64,000 nucleotides of DNA, taken from positions 4,124,645 through 4,188,644 of the forward strand of contig CP022114.1 in assembly GCA_002211745.1 (NCBI GenBank), given 5' to 3'. A program made the position numbers and the translations under genes. Shown piece by piece: positions 55,213 through 64,000 of this stretch. The notes beneath the pieces were generated by a model. It worked only from the letters and a program-made list of their open reading frames with translations, was not told where the DNA came from and did not search any database. The DNA is from Kluyvera genomosp. 3. Its GTDB lineage: Bacteria; Pseudomonadota; Gammaproteobacteria; Enterobacterales; Enterobacteriaceae. Numbering within the stretch: the stretch's first letter is position 1; each line of letters begins with the position of its first letter.

Positions 55213-56116
55213 ATGACCCCTAACCTTCTTCCCGACCTTGCCACCTTTGTGTTGATTATCGACCACGGGAGCTTTTCCGCCGCCGCCAAAGCCTCGGGCG
55301 CTACGCCTTCCGCTATTAGCCGCAGCGTTTCACGCCTTGAGAAGGCGCTGGGCAGCAAACTGCTACATCGTACGACGCGCAAGCTGGCGCTCAGTGAAAC
55401 GGGCAAAATAGTGTATGCACACGCGCAGGAAATGCTGCATGCGGCGCAAATGGCCGTCGACTCGGGCAGCAGCCGACAAAGCATCGCGCAAGGTAAGCTG
55501 ACCCTCAGCGTGCCCAAGGCGGTGGGACGGTTTGTTATTCACCCTCTGATGGCCGAATTCTTTGCCCGCTACCCGCAGGTGGACGTCTGTCTGCGGCTGG
55601 AAGACCGCTATATGGATTTAATCGACGACGGCGTCGACCTTGCGCTGCGCATCAGTCAGTCTCCCTCCCCAGGCTTGTACGGGAAACCGCTGATGCCGGT
55701 TAGCCATGTGATATGCGCTACCCCGCGTACCTACGCGAGCACGGTACGCCAGAACACCCGCAGGCACTGCGCGACCATAGCTGTATCAGCCTTGGCGAGA
55801 CCCCTGCGGATTCGCGCTGGAAGTTTCGCCGCGGTGAACGCGTGGAGACCATTCAGACTCATGGCCGCTACGCCGCCAACCACACTGGCGTACGTCTGGA
55901 TGCGGTAAAAAATGATCTGGGAATCGGCAGCCTGCCGCTCTTTACCGCCCGCGAGGCACTTGCGAGCGGAGAGATCGTCCAGGTCCTGCCAGAATGGGAA
56001 TTTATCAGCGACTACAGCGGCGAGCTGTGGCTGCTGTGGACGCGCAATCAACATATGCCGCCAGAATGCGGGCGATGATTGACTATCTCAGCGAGAAGGT
56101 ACCACTACACACCTGA
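55213..56116 (+). CDS. LysR-family transcriptional regulator
   Basis: N-terminal LysR HTH (LLPDLATFVLIIDHGSFSAA; AKASGATPSAISRSVSRLEK) and a substrate-binding domain (GKLTLSVPKAVGRFVIHPLM). About 301 residues after repair. Breaks near 55726 (CCCC run; CATPAYLREHGTPEHPQ restored) and 56056 (CCC run; PPRMRAMIDYLSEKVPL restored, stop 56114-56116). It is divergent from alaX with 92 bases between, and its stop abuts that of rihC on the other strand. The effector and targets are unknown. Confidence 0.85.
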
Positions 56117-57031
56117 TTACGGCGCGCGGGCGAATACCTCGGCCACCCACTGACGAAAACCATCCACATCAAGATCCAGCGCCACCTGCGCGTTGGCGGG
56201 CTGCCCCAGACGCCCTTCAATATCCACCACCGTGGTGCCAGCGGTGTATTGCCCCTGGGTTTCCACCGCCACAAAGCAGCTGTGCAGCGTAAACAGGTCC
56301 GGACGGACCAGCCAGGCAATGGCGCAGAGGTCATGCATCCGCAGGCCGCTCTGCATACTGCCGCTACGATAGTGGCTAAACAACGCGTGAAGCATGCTGC
56401 CGGTCTTATTGAGCGCGGGAAGCGTAGACAGATACTCCGGCGCCAACACGGCCTGATTGGTGACGTCCAGCCCACACATCACAATCTCCAGACCGCTGCG
56501 GAACACCAGCGCCGCGGCTTCCGGGTCGATAGCGATGTTGAACTCGGCGTTCGGCGTAAAGTTACCGCGTCCGGCGGAGCCGCCCATGATCACCAGGCGA
56601 CGGATATTAAAACGACACTCCGGATACTGAGTCAGCAGCAGCGCAATATTGGTGAGTGGCCCGATAGCCACCAGCGTAATCGGCTGCGGCGCATGCATCA
56701 GCGCATCACGGATCGCCTGGAACGCCGGTTTGGCCAGCGGCTGACGGTTGTGCTCAACAAAGTCGTAGCCTTCCATGCCCGACTCGCCGTGAACCGAGGC
56801 GGCGTCACGTAACGAACGCACCAGCGGCGCGGCGGCTCCTTGAGCAAGTGGAACATCGGCGTCCCAGAAATGCAGGAGCTGTAAGCCGTTACGGGTGGTT
56901 TTTTCGACCGAGACGTTGCCGGCAACGGTGGTCATCAGTTGAAGATCCAGCTCCGGGGCAAACAGCGCAGCGGCAATCGCCGCCGCATCATCAATACCGG
57001 GATCGGTATCCAGAAAAATAGGTAGACGCAT
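56117..57031 (-). CDS. rihC: Non-specific ribonucleoside hydrolase RihC
   Basis: Hydrolyses purine and pyrimidine ribonucleosides to base plus ribose. The Ca2+-binding N-terminus is [15 protein letters not shown]; also [25 protein letters not shown] and the second Ca/catalytic region [10 protein letters not shown]. 304 residues, intact. It lies downstream of ispH on the same strand, after a terminator. Confidence 0.95.
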   Translation of the reverse strand: MRLPIFLDTDPGIDDAAAIAAALFAPELDLQLMTTVAGNVSVEKTTRNGLQLLHFWDADVPLAQGAAAPLVRSLRDAASVHGESGMEGYDFVEHNRQPLAKPAFQAIRDALMHAPQPITLVAIGPLTNIALLLTQYPECRFNIRRLVIMGGSAGRGNFTPNAEFNIAIDPEAAALVFRSGLEIVMCGLDVTNQAVLAPEYLSTLPALNKTGSMLHALFSHYRSGSMQSGLRMHDLCAIAWLVRPDLFTLHSCFVAVETQGQYTAGTTVVDIEGRLGQPANAQVALDLDVDGFRQWVAEVFARAP

Positions 57032-57042
57032 GATTTCTCCCT

Positions 57043-57076
57043 AAAAAAATGCCAGACGTTAAGCCTGGCATTTTTT
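57043..57076 (-). terminator. Terminator after ispH
   Basis: ATGCCAG and CTGGCAT stem with A/T runs on both sides, between the ispH stop (57098) and the rihC start (57031); ends the ileS-lspA-fkpB-ispH transcript. Confidence 0.88.
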
Positions 57077-57097
57077 CACATTCGCGGGAGAAATAAT

Positions 57098-58048
57098 TTA
57101 TTCGACTTCACGAACATCCACTCGCAGCTCGCGCGGAACTTCGAAAACAATATTCTCTTCGCGTCCTTCAAGGGTGATGGCTTCGCCGCCGCCCAGCGAT
57201 TGCAGGCGGGCAATCACGTTCTGCACCAGAATATCCGGCGCGGAGGCTCCGGCGGTCACGCCGACACAGGCGGCGTCTTTCACCCAGGCTTCCTGGATGT
57301 CCGCCGCATCGTCAATCAGATAGGCCGCTTTGCCCATCCGCTGCGCCAGTTCGGCCAGACGGTTGGAGTTGGACGAGTTTTTCGAGCCAACCACCAGCAC
57401 CACGTCGGCCTGCTGGGCGAGCGATCGCACGGCTTCCTGGCGGTTCGTGGTGGCGTAGCAAATATCGTCTTTGCGCGGACCAACGATTTTCGGGAAGCGC
57501 TGGCGTAAGGCATCAATAACGTCGGAGGTATCGTCCACCGAGAGCGTGGTCTGGGTCATAAACGACAGCTTGCTTTCGTCTTTAACCGCCAGCTTCAGCA
57601 CATCTTCCGGCGACTCAACGAGGTACATGCCCCCTTTCGGGTTGCTGTACTGACCCATCGTACCTTCCACTTCCGGGTGGCCAGCATGGCCAATCAGAAT
57701 GGATTCTTCACCACGACGGCTGGCGCGCGCCACTTCCATATGCACTTTCGTGACTAATGGACAGGTCGCGTCGAAAACCGTGAGATCGCGGCTTTTCGCT
57801 TCGTTACGGACGGCCTGAGAGACGCCGTGCGCGGAGAAGATCAGGATCGCGCCGTCCGGCACTTCGCTGATCTGCTCGATAAAAATCGCGCCGCGTTCAC
57901 GCAAACTGTCCACCACGTAGCGGTTGTGCACCACTTCGTGACGAACGTAAATTGGCGCGCCATAAATGGCGAGCGCATTTTCAACAATGCTGATAGCGCG
58001 GTCAACGCCTGCACAAAAGCCGCGTGGGTTGGCCAACAGGATCTGCAT
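57098..58048 (-). CDS. ispH: HMBPP reductase IspH (LytB)
   Basis: Iron-sulphur enzyme of the last non-mevalonate isoprenoid step, giving IPP and DMAPP; essential. The three cluster Cys are visible: C12 in [23 protein letters not shown] and [12 protein letters not shown]. The catalytic Glu lies in EVEGTMGQ. 316 residues, intact. Start 58048 ([14 protein letters not shown]); a longer in-frame reading to 58147 lies inside fkpB and is not used. One base separates it from the fkpB stop. Confidence 0.96.
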   Translation of the reverse strand: MQILLANPRGFCAGVDRAISIVENALAIYGAPIYVRHEVVHNRYVVDSLRERGAIFIEQISEVPDGAILIFSAHGVSQAVRNEAKSRDLTVFDATCPLVTKVHMEVARASRRGEESILIGHAGHPEVEGTMGQYSNPKGGMYLVESPEDVLKLAVKDESKLSFMTQTTLSVDDTSDVIDALRQRFPKIVGPRKDDICYATTNRQEAVRSLAQQADVVLVVGSKNSSNSNRLAELAQRMGKAAYLIDDAADIQEAWVKDAACVGVTAGASAPDILVQNVIARLQSLGGGEAITLEGREENIVFEVPRELRVDVREVE

Positions 58049-58049
58049 G

Positions 58050-58498
58050 TTACGCCTCCAGTACCGGATCGACTTCCAGTACTTCAATATCAAAATGAAC
58101 GGTATGGCCCGCCAGCGGATGGTTAAAATCAACCGTGATGGAATCACCGTTGATTTCGCGGATCACGCCCGGCATTTCGCTGCCATCCATCGCGGTGAAC
58201 AGCATGATCGCCCCGATTTCCGGCTCGCCCGCATCCATAAATTCGCGGCGGAGAAATACTGGATCAGGTCGGGCGTCGAGATACCGAACGCCGCATCCGG
58301 CTCCAGAGAGAAGGATTTTTTGTCCCCGGCCTTCAGGCCGAGAAGATGCTGCTCCAGCCCTTCAGACAGGGAGGCATCGCCCAGACGAAACAGCGCCGGT
58401 TTGCCGTTGTTACGGGTTGACTCAGCGGTAGAGCCATCGTCCAGTTTCAGCGTGAAGTGCACCAGCACCGCGCTATTGCTTTGAATCGAGTTAGACAT
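58050..58498 (-). CDS. fkpB: FKBP-type peptidyl-prolyl isomerase FkpB (SlpA)
   Basis: Cytoplasmic FKBP/SlyD-like isomerase-chaperone, 149 residues after repair. It shows [38 protein letters not shown] with an inserted-flap domain, and the [16 protein letters not shown] end. One C is missing near 58246 (TCCCGC read as [21 protein letters not shown] restored). It is part of the ribF-ileS-lspA-fkpB-ispH series. Confidence 0.94.
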
Positions 58499-58567
58499 GC
58501 AGGTACAGCCTTCTATCTTACGACATTGAAATGACGATTATTGTTATGTGTTCGGCGTAGCGATTGC

Positions 58568-58632
58568 AGATGGCGCGACGCTTTCCGGCCTACAATGGAT
58601 CGTAGGCCGGATAAGCGCAGCGCCATCCGGCA
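58568..58632. repeat. REP pair between lspA and fkpB
   Basis: Two inverted REP-type units (GATGGCGCGACGCTTTCCGG and GTAGGCCGGATAAGCGCAGC with CGCCATCCGGCA) within the operon, able to form one long hairpin. Confidence 0.85.
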
Positions 58633-58637
58633 TTATC

Positions 58638-59124
58638 TTACGCCTGCTTTTTCGGCAGGAAGCCTTCCAGCACAATCAACGCCGCGCCGATACAAATTGC
58701 CGTATCGGCCAGGTTGAAGGTGGCAAAGTGCCAGTCGCCGACGTAGAAATCGATCATGTCGACGACAAAGCCGTGCCACAGACGGTCGAACAGGTTACCC
58801 AGCGCGCCGCCAATAATCAGCGCATAGGCGATGTTATTCAGCTTCTGCGTAGCTTTGGAACGGTACATCAGTACCGCCAGCGCCACGCAGATACCGATAG
58901 CGATACCGCGAAGAACCAGCGCTGCCAACCGCCGCTGTCAGCCAGGAAGCTGAACGCGGCGCCGTAGTTACGCGCATAATGGAGATTAAGCGACGGGAAC
59001 AGCGACACCGTATCCCCAGAGCAAAGTTCTGGAGGATCAGATATTTACTGCCCAGATCGATAATCAGCACGGCGACGACCAGCCACAGCCAGCGCAGCCC
59101 TGTTGCACAAATCGATTTACTCAT
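58638..59124 (-). CDS. lspA: Prolipoprotein signal peptidase LspA
   Basis: Inner-membrane aspartyl protease that removes signal peptides from lipidated prolipoproteins; essential and the globomycin target. Four membrane segments. The catalytic Asp pair lies in [20 protein letters not shown] and [13 protein letters not shown]. Two G losses, near 59021 (GCTCTGGGGGAT read one short) and 58916 (GCGGGT read as GCGGT), break the frame ([34 protein letters not shown] restored). Its ATG shares one base with the ileS stop (TGATG). Confidence 0.95.
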
Positions 59125-61970
59125 CAGGCAAACTTACGTTTTTCGCCGTCACCGGCCACGTTGCTCACACAGCGTCCGCAGATATCTGCGTGCTCCGCCA
59201 CCTTGCCGATATCCTGAGTATAGTGCCAGCAGCGCGGGCACTTCTCACCTTCGGCTTTATTCAGCGCGACTTTCAGACCTTTCAGCAGTTCACTCTGCTG
59301 AGCGTCAGCGGTCGCCGCTGCATAATCGGCAACGGTCGCCCCGGAGGTCAACAGGACAAATCGTAATTCGTCACCCAGCGCCGTCAGTTTGGCCGCCAGC
59401 TCCGCATCCGCGTACAGGGTCACTGCCGCTTCGAGGGAACCACCGACTTTCTTGTCAGCACGCGCCTGTTCGATAACCTTGTTCACTTCGCCACGAACTT
59501 TCAGCAGCTCTTCCCAGAAGTCGTCGTTCATCTCTTCGGCATTGTCCAGACCGAACAGCCCTTCGTACCATTCTCCGGTGAAGACATACTTCTCACGGTC
59601 GCCCGGCAGGTAGCCCAGATTTCATCGGCGGTGAAGGACATGATTGGCGCCATCCAGCGAACCAGTGCTTCTGCGATATGGTACAGCGCAGTCTGGCAGC
59701 TACGACGCGCCACGCTGTCGGCTTTCGCGGTGTACTGGCGGTCCTTGATGATGTCGAGGTAGAACGAGCCCATTTCAACGGAGCAGAAGCGCATCAGACG
59801 CTGTACCACTTCGTGGAAATCGTAGGACGCGTACGCTTTCACGATATCTTCCTGAGCGGCCTGCGCACAGGCGACGGCCCAACGATCCAGCACGACCATC
59901 TCTTCCGGTTTCACCATGTCTTTCTTCGGATCGAACCCGTTGAGGTTCGCCAGCAGGAAGCGCGCGGTGTTACGGATACGACGATAGCTGTCGGCAGCAC
60001 GTTTCAGGATTTCGTCAGACACCGCCATTTCGCCGGTGTAGTCAGTGGATGCCACCCACAGACGCAGGATATCCGCGCCCAGTTTGTTCATCACGTCCTG
60101 CGGAGAAACGGTGTTACCGATAGATTTGGACATCTTACGGCCCTGACCATCGACGGTGAAGCCGTGGGTCAGTACCTGACGGTATGGCGCTTTGCCTTTC
60201 ATGGCGACGCTGATCATCAGCGAGGACATGAACCAGCCGCGGTGCTGGTCGGAACCTTCCAGGTACATATCCGCTGCATGACCGCCGAATTCCGGACGGG
60301 CGTCAACAACGGAGTAGCTGGTTGAACCGGAGTCGAACCATACGTCCAGCGTATCCGGCACTTTGACGTAGTTGTCTGCGTCGTCGCCGAGGATTTCACG
60401 CGGGTCGAGATCCCACCACGCCTGAATGCCGTCTTTCTCAACGTATTTGGCCACCGCTTCCATCAGTTCGGTGGTACGCGGGTGCAGCTCTTCGGTGTCT
60501 TTATGCACGAACAGCGCCATCGGCACGCCCCAGGTACGCTGACGGGAGATACACCAGTCAGGACGGTTCGCCACCATGGATTCGATACGCGCTTTACCCA
60601 GGCTGGGATCCAGCCGCTCAGATCTTCTTTCGCCAGGCCTTCCTGTTCAATGCGGTCGATCTCTTTGAGAGACTGAATGCGCAGGCCTTTCTGGTCCATG
60701 CTGACGAACCACTGCGGGTCGCACGGAAGATGATCGGCGACTTATGACGCCAGCAGCACGGATAGCTGTGCTGCATTTTTTCGACGTGCAGCAGCGCGCC
60801 TTTCTCCGTCAGCAGCGCAACGATTTTGTCGTTGGCTTTAAAGACGTTCACACCGTCCAGCTCCGGATAGGTACCCGCCAGGTATGTGCCGTCCGGGCCA
60901 ACCGGGTTCGCGATTTCCAGACCGTATTTCTGGCTGATCACGTAGTCGTCCGGGCCATGGCCACCGGCGGTATGCACCGCACCGGTACCCGCATCCAGGG
61001 TGACGTGATCGCCGAGAATAGCCGGCACGTCGAAGCCCATGAACGGGTGGGTAAAACGCAGCAGCTCCAGCTCAGCGCCTTTTACGGTACCGAGGATGGT
61101 GTAATCAGCAGCGCCAATGCGTTTCATCACGCTTTCGACCAGATCGCTCGCCAGAATCACCGCCTGGCCGTCGATCTGCACCAGCGCATAATCAAAGTCC
61201 GGCGCCAGGGAAATGGCGCGGTTAGCCGGCAGAGTCCACGGCGTGGTGGTCCAGATAACCAGCGAGATAGGGCCGGTCACGTTGGCCGCGCCAAATTTCG
61301 CTTTTACCGCGTCCTGATCGGCGGCGTGGAACGCGACGTCGATAGACGGGGAGGTTTTGTCGTAATACTCAACTTCCGCTTCCGCCAGCGCAGAACGGCA
61401 GTCAACGCACCAGTGCACCGGCTTCGCGCCTTTGTGCAGGTGACCGTTAGCGACGATTTTACCCAGCGCGCGAATGATGTTGGCTTCGGTTTTGAAGTCC
61501 ATGGTCAGGTACGGCTTCTGCCAGTCACCCAGCACGCCCAGACGGATGAAGTCGGTACGCTGGCCATCAACCTGAGTGGCGGCATATTCGCGGCACTTGG
61601 CGCGGAATTCTGCCGCGGTGAATTTCTCACCTGGCTTACCGTATTCCTGCTCTACCTTCAGTTCGATCGGCAGGCCATGGCAGTCCCAACCCGGGACGTA
61701 CGGCGAGTCGTAACCGGAAAGTCCTTTGGACTTCACGATAATATCTTTCAGAATCTTGTTAACCGAGTGACCAATATGAATGCTGCCATTCGCATATGGA
61801 GGGCCATCATGCAGAATGAAGGTTTTTTTGCCTTTTTTGGCTGCACGAATGATGCCGTACAGGTCATCATCGGTCCAACGCGCCAGCATCCCCGGTTCAC
61901 GCTTGGCGAGATCGCCGCGCATCGGGAACCCTGTTTCCGGCAAATTCAGGGTAGATTTATAGTCACTCAT
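59124..61970 (-). CDS. ileS: Isoleucyl-tRNA synthetase
   Basis: Class I synthetase charging tRNA(Ile), essential. HIGH motif in [20 protein letters not shown]; editing domain with [20 protein letters not shown] in [21 protein letters not shown]-terminal zinc Cys in [10 protein letters not shown] and CGRCVSN. About 950 residues when repaired, close to the usual length. Three losses: near 60717 (CCCC read as [19 protein letters not shown]), 60604 (CCCC read as [22 protein letters not shown]) and 59613 (GGG read as [17 protein letters not shown]). Breaks in such a gene argue for sequence error. Confidence 0.96.
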
Positions 61971-62007
61971 CAGATTATCGATTCCGTATTTAAAACGTGT
62001 TCAGGCA

Positions 62008-62942
62008 TTAAGCCGGTGTTGATAGCCCAAAATGCTCCCGGGCCGTTAGCACATCGCGTGCGATTTGAGCCTTCAGCTCATCAAGCGACGCGAATCGCTG
62101 CTCGTTGCGTATCTTTTTACGCAGTATCACATCTATATGGCGACCGTACAGGTCCATTGCAACGTCCAGCAAATGAACCTCCAGCTGCTGGCGCATGCCC
62201 GCAACCGTTGGACGCGTGCCAATATTAGCCACGCCCGGCAGCGGCTTGTCGCCCAGCCCTGCCACTTCCACCGCATAAACCCTTTAACAGGGAAACCTGA
62301 CGACGCAGCGGTAAATTCGCCGTCGGGAAACCGATTGTGCGGCCCAGTTCATCGCCGTGCACCACGCGCCCGGAGATAATAAAAGGATGACCCAGCAGAC
62401 GTTCCGCCTGCTCGAGATTATCGTCGGCCAACGCCTGGCGCACCGCGGTGCTGCTAATGCGTACTCCGCCATGGCAGAAGGTTTGCGTGCTGGTGATGTC
62501 GAAACCGAAGTCCGCGCCCGCCTTCTGTAATAACAAGAAATCCCCCTGACGACCAGCGCCAAAGCGGAAATCATCCCCCACGGCAAGGAACTGCACGCCC
62601 AGCCGCTTCACCAGCAGCTCGCTGATAAAGTCCTGCGCGGTCAGCGCCGCAAAGCGGCGATCAAAACGCAGGCACAGGACGTAGTCCACTCCACTCTCGG
62701 CCAGATAGCGCAGCTTTTCGCGCAGGCGCGTCAAGCGCGCAGGGCCTTGTCAGCCGCGAAGAGCTCCAGCGGCTGCGGTTCAAAAATCATCACCACCACA
62801 GGCAAACCGCGCGCTCTGCCCTCGGCACGTAAGCCTTGCAGTAACGCCTGATGCCCACGATGCACACCGTCGAAATTACCAATGGTCAGAACGCACCCAT
62901 GTGGGCCTGACTGAGATTATGTATGCCGCGTATCAGCTTCAT
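62008..62942 (-). CDS. ribF: Bifunctional riboflavin kinase/FAD synthetase
   Basis: Makes FMN then FAD; essential. The N-terminal FMN adenylyltransferase has CVLTIGNFDGVHRGHQALLQ (HxGH) and RISSTAVRQALADDNLEQAE; the C-terminal flavokinase has GRTIGFPTANLPL (ATP/Mg loop) and NIGTRPTV. Starts MKLIRGIHNLSQAHMG at 62942. Three losses: near 62898 (GGGG read as GGG), 62735 and 62284 (GGGG read as GGG; SLLKGVYAVEVAGLG). Repaired length is about 312 residues. ileS begins 38 bases downstream of the ribF stop. Confidence 0.95.
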
Positions 62943-63195
62943 GTCTGGCTCAAAAGAGTGAAAATCGTCAGAGTATACCTTGTACAGCAGTCAAGGTTAA
63001 CCGGCGATTACACCTCGTAACGGAAAGAGGGAATGATTTCATCAGCATCCGTTAAAAAGGCAAGAAAATATAGTCGAGACGCGTGATTTTTGTGCCGGAA
63101 AGACTGTATTCATCGGCGACAAGCTGGTAGAATCCTGCGCCATCAATACGTAATGCAGCGTTGTCAAATTAACGGCGCTTATTTGCACAAATCCA

Positions 63196-63224
63196 TTGAC
63201 AAAAGAAGGCTAAACGGGCATATT
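63196..63224 (+). promoter_or_regulatory. rpsT promoter
   Basis: TTGACA and CATATT with exactly 17 bases between, 47 bases before the rpsT start. A second possible -10 (TAGAAT at 63128) may belong to the upstream promoter known for rpsT. I see no gene in 62,943-63,270; the rest is leader and divergent promoter DNA. Confidence 0.75.
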
Positions 63225-63237
63225 CCTCGGCCTTTGA

Positions 63238-63534
<297 letters not shown>

Positions 63535-63560
63535 TCGCCCGCTTGTTATCAGCTTTGTAG

Positions 63561-63587
63561 AAAAACCCGCGTAAAGCGGGTTTTTTT
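63561..63587 (+). terminator. rpsT rho-independent terminator
   Basis: AAAAACCCGC and GCGGGTTTTT with a 5-base loop, followed by a seven-T run, 27 bases after the rpsT stop. Confidence 0.95.
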
Positions 63588-63628
63588 ATGCCTGCGATTG
63601 ACGTCGCCCGGCATGCCGGGCGACAAGA

Positions 63629-64000
63629 TTACTTCGACGGTTCGGCAAACAGCGCCGAATAGTCGCTATGGCAGATGCGCTGTACCGATGGATGCTGAAT
63701 CATGCGTTCGGCAAAAATTGCGTGATACTCTTCCATCACGTTATCCATACGGCCAATTTCCACAATGGTGTCGTCGGCATAAAAGTCGTGGCATAGAGCG
63801 TCGGCGCGACAAATATGGCGTTATGCGCCGCGCCAAAGGCCTTCATCAGCGCCGCATCGTCAAACTCACCGAGTATCTCGACCTTCAGCCCCTGCACGTT
63901 AAACCAGTTCAGCAACTTACGCCCGAGCATGGAGCGGCGGCCCGGAATCAGCAAACGTCGCTCTTCCAGACAGGCCGGGAAAGGTTTCTCCGGCGGCGGA
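63629..64000 (-). CDS. nhaR: LysR-type activator NhaR (N-terminus outside window)
   Basis: C-terminal third of NhaR, the Na+-responsive activator of nhaA and pgaABCD. It reads FPACLEERRLLIPGRRSMLG, RKLLNWFNVQGLKVEILGEF, DDAALMKAFGAAHNAIFVAP, close to E. coli NhaR. The HTH is beyond base 64,000. One C is lost near 63785 (GCCCACGAC read as GCCACGAC); repaired it continues HDFYADDTIVEIG to the stop at 63629-63631. A hairpin CGCCCGGCATGCCGGGCG at 63605-63622 lies between it and rpsT. Confidence 0.9.

Noticed and set aside
57098-58147. A longer IspH starting at 58,147.
   Set aside because: The extra residues lie in the fkpB coding region in another frame; the family start [14 protein letters not shown] is at 58,048.

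Overview
The window is chromosomal DNA from an enteric gammaproteobacterium (Enterobacteriaceae, close to the Escherichia/Citrobacter/Salmonella/Enterobacter group). The reasons are gene order and near-identical protein sequence along two E. coli-type backbone blocks: setA-sgrS/sgrT-sgrR-thiBPQ-yabI-araC-araBAD-polB-rapA-rluA-djlA-lptD-surA-pdxA-rsmA-apaGH-folA-kefCF, and carBA-dapB-rihC-ispH-fkpB-lspA-ileS-ribF-rpsT-nhaR. REP-type palindromes of the familiar enteric kind sit between genes. I cannot name the species with confidence.

Layout. (1) 1-7,400, accessory: the end of a gluconate-5-dehydrogenase-like gene, then a LacI-type regulator followed by an MFS sugar transporter, a GH32 fructosidase, a GH91 enzyme of the inulin fructotransferase / DFA-III hydrolase family, and a PfkB fructokinase. 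Read together these form a complete route from difructose anhydride III (or a similar difructose dianhydride) to fructose-6-phosphate, and it is the most interesting part of the window. (2) 7,420-38,200, backbone: sugar-phosphate stress (SetA, SgrS/SgrT, SgrR), thiamine uptake under a TPP riboswitch, arabinose catabolism, SOS-controlled Pol II with an inserted orphan nuclease-like gene just upstream, outer-membrane biogenesis (LptD, SurA), the pdxA-rsmA-apaGH string, DHFR and the KefFC antiporter. (3) 38,200-48,550, accessory, where E. coli carries fix/cai genes: a lipoprotein, a ROK kinase, two RpiR regulators, a D-amino-acid module (N-acyl-D-amino-acid deacylase, RidA, DSD1-type PLP enzyme), and a chitobiose-type PTS IIB/GH4/IIC operon without its own IIA. 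(4) 48,550-64,000, backbone: carbamoyl phosphate synthase with RutR, PurR and ArgR sites, dapB, an inserted AlaX/LysR pair, then rihC, ispH, fkpB, lspA, ileS, ribF, rpsT and the start-truncated nhaR.

Sequence quality. About sixty single-base losses break the reading frames of roughly two thirds of the genes, including genes that cannot be lost (ileS, ribF, lspA, dapB). Nearly all fall in short G or C runs and each is repaired by restoring one base, so they look like homopolymer undercalls and not real mutations. I therefore annotate these genes as whole CDSs and give the break positions; the coordinates span the whole gene even where the literal frame is broken.
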